Positions 1-12,788 of a stretch of DNA of 64,000 nucleotides are shown here, in pieces. This DNA comes from Anaeramoeba flamelloides (lineage: Eukaryota; Metamonada; Anaeramoebidae). The position numbers and the translations under genes were made by a program. Location: the NCBI GenBank assembly GCA_027625915.1, contig JANTQA010000016.1, positions 3,911,001 through 3,975,000 of the forward strand, written 5' to 3'. Within the stretch, counting starts at the first letter, position 1. Each line of letters opens with the position of its first letter. The notes below the pieces were generated by a model. The model saw only the letters and a program-made list of their open reading frames with translations. It was not told where the DNA came from and did not search any database.

Positions 1-3000
1 TGTGCTTTTTTTTATTAAAATTAATATTTTTTAATTTCATTGATGTGAATTTTTGTGAAAAAATATATTTTTTTTGTTACCTATCGAAAAAAAAATATTT
101 TATTTTTAATAAGAATTTTCAGTTTTCTAATACTCTTTTAATATTGTCATTGTCTTTTTGATAACTTTTTATTTGACTATAATTTATTCAATACCAAAAA
201 ATATTATTTTTAATTTTTGATATATATTCTTTTGTCAATTAAAATTTTAGATGGGTCAATTCATGTTTCATTTTTATTTATTATTCTTGGAGAATGAAAG
301 TAATTATTCAATTATTTTTTTTTTACTTTTTGATTTATTAAAATAATAATTGATTGAAAATTTGCTAGTTATATAAAAAATAACTAGCTTAAATCAAATG
401 ATTGACTAACATATATTAATTCAAACAGATTTATTAAACCCAATTGGTTATTTTTTAATTTTAAAGAAAAATAAATTGATTTTTAGAGAATTATCTTTTA
501 CTTTTTTAAGGTTTTTGTGAAAATTTTTTATCTTGAATATATTGTTTTATTGTGATTATTTTTCTAGATATTTGAATTCGTTTACAATTTTTTGAGATTA
601 GAAAGTATTACTTTATTCAGTTTGACTTTTTAGATATAAAATTAAATCAAATTTAGAGTATAAAAAATACTAAATTCAAATCATACTTTTTTATGATTTT
701 TTTTAACACTTTCTTTTTTTATTAAATTTAGTAAAATTCAACTTTTTTGTCTAAATTTGTAATTTTTTTACTCAGATTTTGATCAAAATTTGTCACTTAA
801 AAGTGATACTGGATATAATAGTTTATCAATTTTGGATATTTTCCTTTCTATTTTTAAAATCTAACAAATTTTATAAATAATTGATTATTTTTTCAGATGT
901 TTAATTTTGTAACTTAATGAGTGTAGAAGAAATCAAAAGAATAAAGGTGATAAAGGATAATTCACTTTTTATAGTGTTTACCAACCATTTTTATTTATTA
1001 TTTCAGCTTTTATAAGTGTTTTAAAGAAGTGTTAAACGTATAAAAAATCATTATTAGAATTTTTAAACTTCTGCATGAGATCTTGGACTAATCAATTTGT
1101 TATGATTAGATATTTAATAATGAACTGACCACAGATTACAAATGAATTCAAAAAAATTAACAATTTTTGATAAATTTTTCTATTTGGGACTTGGATTGGG
1201 TTAAGAATGTGGATTTGGTATATTATAATGGGATTTTAAGACATGCTTTAATGAGAAACTTTTCAATAAAAAAAAAGAAAGAAATTTGATGAACAAAAAG
1301 GAGGTTTAAAAACAAATTTTTATTCCTAAAAAATAATATTTTAGAGATAAATTATCTATAAAATACTATTTCAAAAGTTAATCAAGTAATATTTCATATT
1401 TGTTCAAAAGTTGATAAAATATACGATATATTTATTAATATCAATTATCAAATTTATTAAATAATTTTGAACATAAAAGTGAAAAAAATATCCGCCGATT
1501 CAACAATTTTAGGGGGGAAGGAAAATATGTAATTTATTTTTAATTTTTTTTATTTTTATTTTACTTTTTTTCATTTGTTTCTTTTCTTTATTTTTTCCCT
1601 GTAATTGTTTAAAATTATAAAATTTTTTTCTTTTTCTTTTTTAAAGAAAAGATATTTCATGAGTTATAATCTTGAAAAAAAAATATAGATAAGATCAATA
1701 ACTCTAAATAAAGTTTAATGTGTTTTGATTTTTAATATAAAAAATTGCAGACAATTTTGTTGATTCACCCATCTTTAGTACTAAAAAACACAAAATATAT
1801 TTGTTTTTAAAAAAGTTAATATGGTCTTTTAATTTTACCTATTTTGAATTCAAAAATTTAGTTGAAATTGAATCCTTCAAATCATTTTTTTAACCAAATA
1901 TCTTAATAATTTAATAAATATGAGAAATTGAAATATCTGAAGTATAATGTATTCACATACCAACTAAAAAATGGAAATCAAAAAAATAAAAAAAAAAATA
2001 TCAAGAAAAAATAAATTCAAAACTTTTTTTGCTTGATCTTATCTGTAAAATTTGATATAATTACTTATTCTTTACTTGTTTTTCTTTTTAATTATTTCAT
2101 AGAAAAACTTTTTTATTAAGATATTTTTAATTAACAAATTACTTTCGATTTCTATTGAATTTTAAAAATAAATTTAAAATCCAAAATTTCATTTAATTCA
2201 TATAATTCCGTTTTAATATAAGAATATTGGATAATTTTAAGATTAATGTTCAGAAATAAAGATTTCTTGGATGATTTCATTGTATTAAAAGAATTTATAG
2301 TCAATAAAAACATAAAAGTCAAGATATATCGTATTTTATTTCAATTTTTAAGGAATTTTTCTTGTTCTTTGGGTCTAATCTTTTGTAATAGTTATTAAAA
2401 ATTTCAGAGGATTCAACCTGTTTATTTTATAATCTTTGTAAAATTATTCTTAGTTTAGACTCTTGTTGAAAAAAATATTTGGAAAAGAATCTTGAAAGCA
2501 AATTTGGAAAAAAATGTCATGTAAAATACTAATAAACAGTAATGTGACAAGAAATGCAAGGTAATATATTGTTTGTATTCATACAAATTTAGAATAAAAA
2601 GAAAACAAATCTTGGAAATAAGCTTTGGCGTTTTTTTTTTTTTAATTCTTGATTTTAACAAATTTATTTGGAAATGTGATCTTTCGTGTTTTTTCTTGTA
2701 AAAGAAAATATTTGTTTAAAATACACACACCCTTCTCGGATCTATTTTATTGGTTTACTCATTGATAAATTTTAACCTTTCTTAAAACTTTTAAAGATCC
2801 AAAACATCAAATTTAATAAAACTCAACAATTTGAAAAAAAAAAAACCCTGTTGAAAAATTGAATATTTAAAGATAAAAGTCTTATTTATTTTTGGGTTCG
2901 TTTACTTTTCAACAATAGATTAATGATTTTGGTTTCAAAGTTTCAATATCCCATTCTCACTTTAACAATCTTTTTTTCAGTAATTTTGACACAATTAAAA

Positions 3001-3592
3001 TTTTTCAAAATGTTAAAATGTACCTACTTATTGAAATACTTTTTTCAAAATATATTTTTTCTATTCATAAAATTAAAGAAATTGGATGTTATCTTTATTT
3101 TTGTTCAATTATTTTTGTTAAGAATAAGAATAATTAATTGTCAATGAAAAAAGTCGATTTATTTTTTGCTTTTTTGTTAAAAACAATAGTTATTCTCCTC
3201 TTAAAAAACTTTGATAATTTTGAAATGTTATTTTTCATTAAAAAACCAAACATTTTAATTTAAAAATTTCAAGAAACCATTATACTAAAGAAAGCTAAAA
3301 GATAATATTATAAAAATTGAAAAATCAAAGTATCATCCAAATCACTTTCAATTGAAATTAATTTTTTTTTATTATTTTAAATTTTTAACAAAAAGGCATA
3401 AGCAATGTCTTATCTAAGTTGAGGATATTTTAAAGATAAATTATAAATAAAACATATAAATATATTTGAAATGAAATGGTTGAAGAATAAAAATATTAAG
3501 AAGAAAATAAGGTGTAAGGATCTAGATTTAAAATAATAAAATAATATATAAAATAATATAACGATCTAATTATTAAACTAAATTGTGGCAGA
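1..3592. other. A+T-rich non-coding stretch, no gene seen
   Basis: I see no conserved protein in any frame. The open frames at 2455-2661 (-) and 2923-3147 (+) are Phe/Leu/Lys-rich and look like what this base composition gives by chance. About 745-825 matches the right end of small repeat family G (the phrase around CTTAAAAGTG followed by ACTGG). The rest is A and T tracts without visible inverted ends. Confidence 0.6.
745..825 (+). repeat. MITE family G, right-end fragment
   Basis: The segment reads like the right end of the complete G element at 42596-42797: a T-rich GTC...AAATTTG stretch, then CTTAAAAGTG and a degenerate terminal ACTGGATATA. Only one end is present, so it is a truncated and diverged copy. 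Confidence 0.4.
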
Positions 3593-5430
3593 TTATTTAT
3601 AAAAATCAAATTCTTGGTCATTTTTCCTTACAACTATCTTGTACCCCTTTTCGAAATCCTTGGGTAAAATAACGTACCGATTTTTTCTCACTGCCTGCAT
3701 TCCTGCCTCCATACAAATGGCGTGTATATCTGCAGGAGTAATTTTATCTGTTCTCGAGACATAATCTTCAAGATCAACTTCGTCACTAAGATTCATTTTG
3801 TTGGTGATTACCTGGAAAATGAGTCTTTTAGCTCTTCGGTCTGGCATTGGGAAGAAAATTTTCCGATCGAGCCGACCTGGCCTTAAAAGAGCAGGATCTA
3901 AGATATCGGCTCTGGTTGTGGCCATGATCACTTTGACATTGGAGGCAGTATCAAAGACATCCATTTGATTCAGTAACTCAAGTAAGACACGTTGCACCTC
4001 GCGATCAGCTCCGTTTTGTGCGTCAAAACGCTTTGTGGCAATGGCATCAATTTCGTCAACAAAGACAATTGATGGTGAATTCTGTCGTGCAAGTCGAAAG
4101 ACATCCCGAACCATACGTGGGCCTTCTCCTAAATATTTTTGAACAAATTCAGAGCCTACAACCCTAATAAAAGATGCAGTCGTGTGGTGGGCTACAGCCT
4201 AGGCCAACATTGTTTTACCAGTACCTTTAATTGAAGTTTTTTTTGAATCATTTTGATTGTTTTTGTTTGGGTATTTTTTGATTGTTTTTTTTTAGTAGGA
4301 AATTTTTGTTTTGTTTTTTTTTTATGTTTAGGTTTTTGAAGAAGGAATATTTTTGAATTTTATTTGTTTGAGTTTAATGGGTAATAGATGATTTATATTT
4401 TTTGATATTAACAGTTTTGAGGTGATTTCTGAATAAATTTTGGAATCAGTTTGGTTTTGAAGCAAAAGTAAAAGATTATTTCAAAATGGTTTTTTTAAAA
4501 AGCCAAAGTTCCCACAACAATACAAACATAAGGGTTTATAAAAATAAAAAAGCGTGTTTCAAAATGTTCAATAAAAAAAAAAAATAGAAAGAAAAAAAAG
4601 GTAAGAGTTCAAACCTGGTGGTCCATAAAGAAGAACTCCCTTTGGTGGATCAATTCCAATTTGTTTATAAAGATCAAAGTGTGTTAAAGGCAATTCAACT
4701 GCTTCTTTGATTTCTTGTTTTTGAACATCGAGTCCTCCAATATCACTATATGTGACTTCGGGCTTTTTATCTTTCGTGACCATCTGGATTGAATTATCAG
4801 AGTCAGGTGGGAGAACATCGACAATGGTACTACTGTATCGATGTAATGCTACAGAACATCCTGGTTTTAGCTTTTCTCTATCAATAGTGCTTAGTACACG
4901 AACTAAACTACTGTTGAATTTGAAATCAAAATTCAAAAAAATAACAACAAAGAAAAAAATAATACAAAAAAAATAATAAAGAAGGAAGATTGTTTTGATA
5001 GAAGGAAATTTAATTAGGTATTCGTTTTTGTTTTTGTTTTCAATTTTTGTTTTTGTTTTTTTTGAATTGGTTTTAAAGAAAGAAAAAAAAAAAAACAATT
5101 AAAAACAAGACCTTGAGCCAAGAGAAGATCCAGTTAAAGCAGTATACTCATCAACCATTTCTTGAAATTGACCAACAATCAATGGGACAGCTTTAATACG
5201 TTCAATTTCTTCTTTTGCTCTTATCAATTCCCTTTTTAAATTTTTTTGTTCATCTCTGATATATTCTTCTTGAATTTCAAGGTATTTAATTTCTTTTTGG
5301 ATGAGCTTTAATTCTTCATAAAGCTCTAATTCGGTTTGAGTGGCAACTATTGGTGTTTCGATTTACATTTTAACAGTATCTTTTCGTTTTAAACCTTGTT
5401 TTTCTTTTTTACTAGACCAATTTTTTCCAT
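3593..5430 (-). pseudogene. Broken copy of 26S proteasome regulatory ATPase RPT3 (PSMC4-like)
   Basis: RPT3 is one of six AAA+ ATPases in the base of the 19S proteasome cap and unfolds substrates into the 20S core. Three exons are visible: 5112-5368 (coiled-coil and OB part, with EEYIRDEQKNLKRE), 4615-4910 (VLSTIDRE, then [13 protein letters not shown]) and 3593-4224 (Walker A GTGKT, Walker [18 protein letters not shown]-terminal FYK). Both introns are GT-AG and the phases join exactly. Lesions are clear. A TAG (4199-4201) replaces the conserved Lys of MLA-K-AVAHH. A TAA follows an ATG at 5366-5368. The likely true start, MEKIGLV at 5428-5430, is in another frame. Several conserved residues also differ: NQMDVF for usual NQMDGF, MATTRAD for MATNRAD, RKIFFP for RKIEFP, SRTDK for ARPDK. 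This is host gene decay after duplication, or less likely assembly error. The stop codons are unlikely to be reassigned, because intact neighbouring genes end with TAA. Confidence 0.88.
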
Positions 5431-5869
5431 TTGAAAATAAATTAAAAAATTGTTTTGAAAAAAAATGATTAGCTGATCATAAATTTTGAACTAAAGGAGA
5501 TGAAAGTGCTTGTTAACTTTAAAAGATTTATAAATTCTACAAACGAATTAAATTTCTTCTTTAATTTTATATTCTTGCCACTGTGACTCAATAGTATAAG
5601 AGTATCTAATTTGTAGTACAACAAATTCCTGAAAGAAGATACCGTTGTTTGTGAAAAGATGGAAAACACTCACTAATTTTTGTCGTTCACCTTCTTTTCA
5701 TTTACATAAAATTCTTAAGGTTATTGATTAATAATTTGAGTTAAATTAGAGCTTGTGTGGAATAATATATTCAACAATACTACAGTGGGCTAGTAATTTA
5801 AATCACTAATAACTAACCTTGACAATTATATTTTAAACTGTGTAAAATATATACCTTTTCTTTTTACAA

Positions 5870-6478
5870 TATGTATTTGAAATATATCCTTAATAAAAGT
5901 AAGCACTATTTTTTTCTGATTAATATTTTTCCAAATTAAGTTCATAACTTAATTCCATTAAACACTGTGATAATTTTTAGAAGAATAAAAACACTCTCAC
6001 CTTTTGAATATCGAAAATATTTTTTGAAATTACTATGCACTTTTTTTTATTTTTTTTTTTGAAAAATTTGTGGTCGAGAAAAGCTTGAAATCAAAGAATA
6101 AGTGAATATATTAAATTAGAATATTTTTCCAGAGAGTTTATCTTTTTAGTTGAACTTTTTTTTATTTTTACCATTTAAAACTAAAAAAAACATTTGAAGA
6201 TCAAATTAGTGCCTTTTGTGAAGAGATAATTCCCCATAATTTAGAATTTGTTTTTGTAAAAGAGTTAAAACAAGAGAGTGTATCTAAAAATATACAGAAT
6301 TTCAAGTGTGAATTCAATGATTTTGTCTAAACATGTTTTCAAGAAAAAGTTACTTGAAACTTTTATTATTTTTCTTGTTTCATTTTGTTTTTTTAATTGT
6401 ATTAATGGAAAGTATTTGATCAGTTTTTCTTTTTTAGTGTTTTTTGGGCCGTAGGGACATAATTATCTAAAAATTTTA
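5870..6478 (+). repeat. Interspersed repeat family I, copy 1
   Basis: About 600 bp match 34760-35320 in the same orientation, including GCACTATTTTTTTCTGATTA, the phrase TTTTGAATATCGAAAATATT, and an end near GTAGGGACATA / GTAGGAACATA. No inverted ends, tail or coding capacity are visible, so the class is unknown. It lies upstream of the RPT3 copy and is directly followed by a LINE 3' end. The two copies differ at many positions by eye, so neither is very recent. Confidence 0.65.
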
Positions 6479-6489
6479 TTTTGTTTTTT

Positions 6490-8060
6490 TTATTATAAAT
6501 GGAGGAAATAATTTAAACATAGAGACATTCCTGTTTTTTTTAATTTGAGAAATAAACTAGAAAATTAAATAAATTTTCTGTTTATAGTTCAAATTAAAAA
6601 AAAAAAACTTCATATTTGACAGCACTCTATGGACACTCTATGCCACTTAACGACACGACTCTTTATCTATATTATTATTATACTTAATAATTTTTAATTA
6701 TTCTTTACCTTTCTATCTATAATGTTTTATTATTAATCTTTATCTAAATTTATTTTATTTTTTATTTCTAATAATTTTAAGTTTTCTATTCCCCATTTAT
6801 ATTCACGTCTTTTTTTTAAATGAATTTGAAATTTTTTGAAATTTGTTCAAAATCCAAGAATTTTTAAATTCTTTTTGAGTTGAAATCTTTTTTTATATAT
6901 CAAATTCTTACCCAGTCTATTTTTACTTATGTTTTATAAATTTTTCAAGGAGAATATTGATTAATTTATTAAAAATTTTGTGACTTTTTTATTGATCCAA
7001 ATATCTATCAGATTGAAATATTTTTGAGTTAATTAAATATTCATAGGTGGATATTTTTTTCAACATTTTTATGTTTTATTCCATTTGCTAATTTTTGAAA
7101 ATAAAAAATCATTTTAATATTTTTTTATATACAGCTTTTTCTTTTTTAAAGTTTTTTTGAAATTGTCAATTTTTCTAGCCAATAACTCAATATTTTATTT
7201 TATATAATTGCTTTGATTTAAGTGTTTTGTAATATTTCGATTCACCCTATACCAAGAATAATTTTAGAAATTATTATTACTATTTTTTTTATCAATTTCT
7301 GATAAAGATTCTTCTATTATCAAAATCAACTATCTACCAACATTTGAATATGCTTTACTAGATTTTTATTTTTATTTTCAATTGTAAAAGACTGGTCACT
7401 TCAAATATTAATGGAGATAATGTGTCTCCTTAATAAACTCCTATTACTTCTTTTCTTTCTAGAAAATTTTTGCCATATTATGATTTTTTCATTTCATAAT
7501 ATTGATCTAGTGCATAAATAGCTAAAATATAACAATTTTTTTCCAATCAATATTTTAAAAGTATTTGTCCCAAAAAATATTATTTTTTTCTACCCACGTT
7601 TTTGTTTTCTTAATTCAAATAGTATATTTTATAAAATAATTCTTGTATCTATTTTTACAAAAAAATACAAATTGAGAATTTGATAATAAATTTCAAAATT
7701 CTTCTATTCCTCAATAAATCAGCTGTAAAAAAAATCTTACTAATGTGATATCATTGATGTGTCTATAATTTTTGTCGATTCCTTAATCTCCAGCTTTATA
7801 ATTAAATAAAATGTTACCAATTTTTTTAAAAAAATACTTATTTTCTATTGGGTTATATATTTAATGTATTAATATTTTTTAAATCTTTTTAAGAAAATCT
7901 AATAATTTTTATCATTTTCCCCATTTTCAGTAATTTTAAAAATCTATTTTATCAAAATCTTTAAACAATGTATTTTTTAGACTTGTATCAATACACAGAT
8001 CTTTTCAAAATAAAAAATCTTCTATTCCAATGAATCTTATTACATTTGGTTCGGTTTTTA
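6490..8060 (-). mobile_element. Decayed LINE copy with palindromic 3' end
   Basis: On the minus strand this reads as a non-LTR retrotransposon. The 3' end (6490-6665) holds the palindrome of TTTAATTTGAGAAATAAAC and its partner, then GACAGCACTCTATGG and repeated GGCACTT-like words. The body at about 7330-7560 matches the reverse-transcriptase region of the better copy at 31172-32897 (GGAGATAATG...TCTCCTT, encoding the QGDPLSP box). The part near 7740-7830 matches the YRPIS region (TCTATAATT...). Many small insertions and stops have removed any long frame. It is older than the 31-kb copy. Confidence 0.6.
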
Positions 8061-8204
8061 GAGAACAAATTATCAACTAAATTAAGGTGTAAAAAAAATA
8101 TCAAAATGATGCTTATTTTTTTCCAATTTTTTTTTTTACATTAATCATTTTACTAAAATTTGAATTTTTGTGTTTTTAATTTGAGATTTTTTTTAATACA
8201 AATT

Positions 8205-8301
8205 ATTTTTCTAGAATCCGAATTTTGTAACTTAATTTAATATTTTTATCGTGCTTTAAATTTCGTTGAAAGTTTGTGCCTTAAAAGTGGAACTGACTGT
8301 A
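8205..8301 (+). repeat. MITE family G, right-end fragment
   Basis: The end ...GAAAGTTTGTGCC-TTAAAAGTGGAACTGACTGTA matches the right terminus of the 42596-42797 element. The left terminus was not found, so this is a partial copy. It follows the decayed LINE. Confidence 0.5.
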
Positions 8302-8900
8302 TTTATTTGAAAATTTTAGAATTTTTATTTCCGGTTTTTTTACTAATCTCTGAACAAATAATTAAAAGAATTATTTTCAAACTTTTTATTATTTGTGGTA
8401 ATTTTTGTTGACACTTTTAATTTTATTAATTAACAATATAATATTTTAAATTTTATTTTAAATAATATTTGATATGTTTTATTAATTATTACCTTTTTTT
8501 TTTTTTTTAATTGTTATAGCTGTTTTTTAAAAAATGAATTTTTGTTGAATAAGAAAATTCTCAAAGATTAAATAAAACTTCATTTTCTTTATTAATAGAG
8601 CAAAAAATTCTTTCTTTTGGTAATATGTTTTTTTTTAATTTTTTTGAAATTATTTTTGCTTACTTTTTTATCTTGAAAAAACAAAAACGAATAGTTTTTT
8701 TTGTAACCAATAAAGACTTTTAATTGCAGTAATAATAATTTTTTTACTATATACAATTTTTTAGTCTCCCATTTGAAACTTTTAAAAAATTTCTTTCTTC
8801 TCAAAAATATCTATAATTAAACACCAAAATTAAAATTAAAATTAATTATAAAAATAAAAACAAAAATAAAACTCAAGATAATAAAAAGTTAGTGAATTGA

Positions 8901-10445
8901 TTATTTAGTGACTGGGTGAATTAAATCTTTCACAGATTCTATACAGCATATTATTCCAGAAACAATTCCATAAATTAAAAGAATCCAAGAATATATCGGG
9001 TTGTCTAATTTAAGATCAGTTTGTATATTTTTTTTCGAATGTAAACCAAAATCATCCTGATCTTGATTGTTGTTCTCATCCATATCCTCATCTTCCTCCT
9101 CATTCTCGTTCTCATTCTCTGATTGATTTTCTTTTTCATTTTCATTTCTGTTCTCTTCTGTTTCATCAATTGATTTTTCATCTGAAAAGGGATCATCTGA
9201 TAAAATTTTTTTTAAAGGATCAGTATCTGATCCGTTTTGGACGGAAAAATTGGTTTGCTTTTGTTTTTTGAGATGATCTGATCGTAATTTTAAATAAAAG
9301 AGCGAGGGCAAAATATAGACAATCAAATTCCCGCCAATGGATCCTGTCACTGTAAAAATACCAACCACATCTGGTACAAATATTGCAAGTATTACAGAAC
9401 AGGTAAAGAGAGAAAATGCAACACCGATTGCCGTCTTTCCCTCCATTGGCTTGTCTTTAAAGAGCAAGGAATGTAGTGACTCCTTGCCGGCATAAAACAC
9501 AACTGGGGAAGAAAAAATTAAAGCAACGATCATGGCAATACGGCCAATAATCGCTGTAACATTATCATCTGAATAGTTATTTAAGATGACCCCCTTCGTG
9601 TTGTCATAGAAGTTTAGATACCCGAATATGCCGATCAGGGTGTAAAAGAAGATCCCAGAGAGGACTGCATTTAAGATTACGATATGCTTTCTTCGGGGGG
9701 TGTTGTTCTTTAGTTCCTTGAGGACCGTGAAGACATTAAATTGGCACAGGAACGCAAGAGACAAGATCGGGATGGCCAAAAGTATTTCGCTGTGGAAGGA
9801 AAAATACTTGATCTTTGAGCTTTCAATGCCGTGTTTGATCATGTGATCAACAGAGTGCACAACAGTTTGGATCATCACAAACATTAGCGCCAAGATGACC
9901 AAGAGCGAAGGGAAATTCAATTTGGTGATTTGTTTGAAAAAGCTTAATGGGAAAACTGTGATTATGACCGTCACGGGCATCAAAAACCTCCGATCTGTTA
10001 AGAAGGAGTCCGCATAGCTTGTGTTGTGAAACGCTTGTCGGAAAATCGGGGTCACGAGATCAGCGATAAAGCAAAAATATGTTGTCACCACACCAAAGAT
10101 GAAGACACAAATCGTAGCCACAACCGCAATTGATCCCTTTTTGTGAAACGCAGCCTCACTGACACCCTTGTAGCTTGCCCTTTTGCTAATCTCCGTTGAC
10201 TTCACTAGAAGGTGCATCGAGTAAAACGACAAGGCCCCACTGCAAACCATTATGATGAGACTCATAATCATCCCTCCAGCACGAAACGCATAGGGAACAG
10301 AAAGGGTAGCTGCTCCTAAAAGTGTGTTCGATAGCGTAAAGGTTGCACCCCATATAGTTGAGTTTTGCTCACATTTCTTGTTGTTTTTATCTGGTAATAA
10401 TGGATCCGTTTGTTTTCCACTATTTTGTGATTCTTCCTCACTCAT
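8901..10445 (-). CDS. Amino acid/auxin permease family transporter (SLC38-like)
   Basis: The 514-residue, single-exon protein is a multi-pass membrane carrier of the AAAP family (SLC32/36/38 relatives), expected to move neutral or cationic amino acids across the plasma or vacuolar membrane. The family hallmark is near the N-terminus (about residues 38-58): TLSNTLLGAATLSVPYAFRA. About ten or eleven hydrophobic segments follow, the last being YSWILLIYGIVSGIICC. The N-terminal 30 residues are hydrophilic. A long acidic Glu/Asn/Asp-rich insertion (about residues 410-475) separates the penultimate and last membrane segments, which is unusual in position. The frame is intact from ATG to TAA, and its base composition is visibly less A+T-rich than the flanks, which supports selection. 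The start is the first ATG after an A+T-rich leader. Substrate cannot be told from sequence. Confidence 0.9.
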   Translation of the reverse strand: MSEEESQNSGKQTDPLLPDKNNKKCEQNSTIWGATFTLSNTLLGAATLSVPYAFRAGGMIMSLIIMVCSGALSFYSMHLLVKSTEISKRASYKGVSEAAFHKKGSIAVVATICVFIFGVVTTYFCFIADLVTPIFRQAFHNTSYADSFLTDRRFLMPVTVIITVFPLSFFKQITKLNFPSLLVILALMFVMIQTVVHSVDHMIKHGIESSKIKYFSFHSEILLAIPILSLAFLCQFNVFTVLKELKNNTPRRKHIVILNAVLSGIFFYTLIGIFGYLNFYDNTKGVILNNYSDDNVTAIIGRIAMIVALIFSSPVVFYAGKESLHSLLFKDKPMEGKTAIGVAFSLFTCSVILAIFVPDVVGIFTVTGSIGGNLIVYILPSLFYLKLRSDHLKKQKQTNFSVQNGSDTDPLKKILSDDPFSDEKSIDETEENRNENEKENQSENENENEEEDEDMDENNNQDQDDFGLHSKKNIQTDLKLDNPIYSWILLIYGIVSGIICCIESVKDLIHPVTK

Positions 10446-11398
10446 GACAAATTTTGTGCAAATAAAGTAAAAAAATGTGATTTTTTTTTTTTTTTTTCGG
10501 AGAGGGACATTTTTTCCAACCTAAAATTACAATCAAGATTAGAAGTACATTTGTTTTTGACAATAATGTTTTTCGAAAATTAATGGACTGAGATCAGTAA
10601 AGCAAGCTATTTTTGAAGTTTAAAATTTGTATTCTGTTAATCATCATTTTTTTTTTTTTTTGAATTTCTTTAACTCAATAAAATTGCTCATTAATTTGGA
10701 TTACTTTTTTATATTATGGGAGATCGTTAAATTCTTTTTTCAACTTGATTAAAAATTTGTCATTCATTACAAAGCTTTTGATTATTGTATTATATTTTTC
10801 TGATTTAATCATAATAAGAAGGGAAACTGACTCTGTGTATATAGTGTTTGATAACTGCCCATGAGAAAACTCTGAATTCATTTAGTTGTCTTTTTTTCAT
10901 TGATAAAATATTACTTTGATTGAGAATTCTGAATTTATTCAACATGTACCATCATAAAAAAAAGGAGTTGAATAAGTAAAAAAATAAAATTAGATATTTA
11001 CTTTTTAGTCTTAACAACAAGAATTGTACTGATCACAAAATTGGTTTTTTAAATTAGATTTCTGTCTCAAATAAAACCCTGATTTTATTCTTTCAAGTTT
11101 AAATACTAATTTAATTTTACACTCAATAATATGAAAATGGCTAAGCTAACTTTGATAGTGAATACGTTTAGCTTTTGACCGATTTTTTGAACTTTTCCAA
11201 ATTAGTATCAAATTTAAGTACTTTTCGAATTTTATTAAAGTATTGAAATACAATACTTTTACAAAGAAAAAATGATTTACTAGTTTTTCAATTAATAAAA
11301 ATTCAAAATCTATTAATTTTTCATTCATCAAAAACTTTGAGCAATTGAGAAAAAGAAACTCAATTGGGAATACTGTTAATTGAAAAATAAAAAAGATC
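10446..11398. other. Intergenic, no gene seen
   Basis: This is upstream of the transporter (minus strand), so the promoter should lie in the first few hundred bases, but I see no clear motif beyond a T tract. No open frame with recognisable protein content is present. Confidence 0.5.
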
Positions 11399-11399
11399 A

Positions 11400-11573
11400 A
11401 AATTTTCATTCATCTTTCCATTACAAAAAATCACCTTCAATGATTTAAAATAAAACATCAAATTCCCCAATTCAAAAAGAGCAAATTAATAATTTAAGCT
11501 GGTTTTAAGAATTAAAAATTTGAAATAGTGTTCTGATTTAAACAATCTTTTTTGGGAAAGCTGAATGAAAATA
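11400..11573. repeat. MITE family J, copy 1
   Basis: Imperfect terminal inverted repeats bound about 175 bp: left ATTTTCATTCATCTTTCC, right GGGAAAGCTGAATGAAAAT. Related copies are at 15125-15299 and 48097-48268. There is no coding capacity. Confidence 0.6.
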
Positions 11574-12788
11574 GTGTTTCCTTTATTTTGAAACAAATAG
11601 CAACAATATGGATTTTTTATAAAAACACAAATACAAAAATTCAATTTCCAAATAAAAACTGAAGAATATCTATTTTTGTTGAGAGAAAAAGGCTTGGACA
11701 CAGAAAAATGATTGGGCACCATTTTTAATTAGGAACATTAGTAAAATTGAAAATCAAATCCTATTGATAACTAGGTGAATTTTATATAAATCCAGGTTTA
11801 AATGTCTTACAAGTTCAGATATCTGTGGTGTGTGTAGAGTATTCATTTGAATGGTTGATAACTAAAGTAGATCATGTTATTTTAATAAAAATCCTAAGTT
11901 GTAGTAAAGTTTACTTTTAATTCTGAAAATGTTAATTTTTAAACTTGCTTTAGATTATAAGAGATAAGGTTTTGAAATAGAAGAATTACATTAGCCTTTA
12001 TTCTAATAAGTTGATTATTTTTATTTTCTTTAGTTATTTCACAAACAAAAGAAATTAAAAATCATTTTCTGTAATGTTATGAATTAAAATTACTGTCCAA
12101 CTATTTTTCTCTCAACAGTTAACTTCAATTCCAATAATGTATTATGAAATAAAATTTTTAGAATTATTAAATTAAAAAAAATAATATCATTAAAAGTTGA
12201 TATTTATTTTGGAGTAAATTTAATGAATCCTTCAATTAAGAAAAGATTAAATAAAAAAAACTTTCTAAAATTATAAAAAAAATTTTTAAAAAGAAAGAGC
12301 AATGTATAAAATTAATAAATAAGATGAAAAATTATTTACCGTTCTGGAAAATAAGTGAAACAGGGAATAAAAGTTAAATACAGTTTTTCATTAATAGAAC
12401 CTGAAAACGAAAAGAAAAATGAATAAAAAGAAGAAACCAATTAACTTTCAATAATAATACATTACATTATTTTCAATCAAACCAATAAAAACACAATTTA
12501 AATCTACTTTTATATTGGAATTGTTCAAGTATTTTGGAGATCGTAAAAATAGTCAATTATTTGAATAAATATATAATAGATTGATCAATCAAATAAAAAC
12601 CCATACCAAAAGATAGTATTTAAAAAACTGTTATTTTGAGAATACTTCATTTTGTCTTTATTTATTTATTTTTCTTTTAATTGATCTTACTTTACATTTT
12701 AAGTTTTCCATGATTCTAGTAATATTCTTAATGAAAAACCGGATTTTACTTTTTTTCTACAATATTTATGTGAAAAATAGTTATTCTT
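11574..12788. other. Intergenic, no gene or clear repeat seen
   Basis: A+T-rich sequence without conserved protein content. I found no inverted repeat comparable with those flanking it. Confidence 0.4.

Noticed and set aside
2455-3147. Two Phe/Lys-rich frames as genes
   Set aside because: No conserved pattern, and composition equal to the surrounding A+T-rich DNA.
3593-5430. Stop-codon reassignment (TAG or TAA read as an amino acid)
   Set aside because: The in-frame stops in the RPT3 and kinase copies are of all three kinds and fall at Lys or Gly sites, with a broken splice donor and a frame change as well. The intact genes end in TAA. Decay explains this better than a variant code.
9005-9196. 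A 63-codon frame inside the transporter
   Set aside because: It is a shifted-frame shadow of the acidic low-complexity insert.
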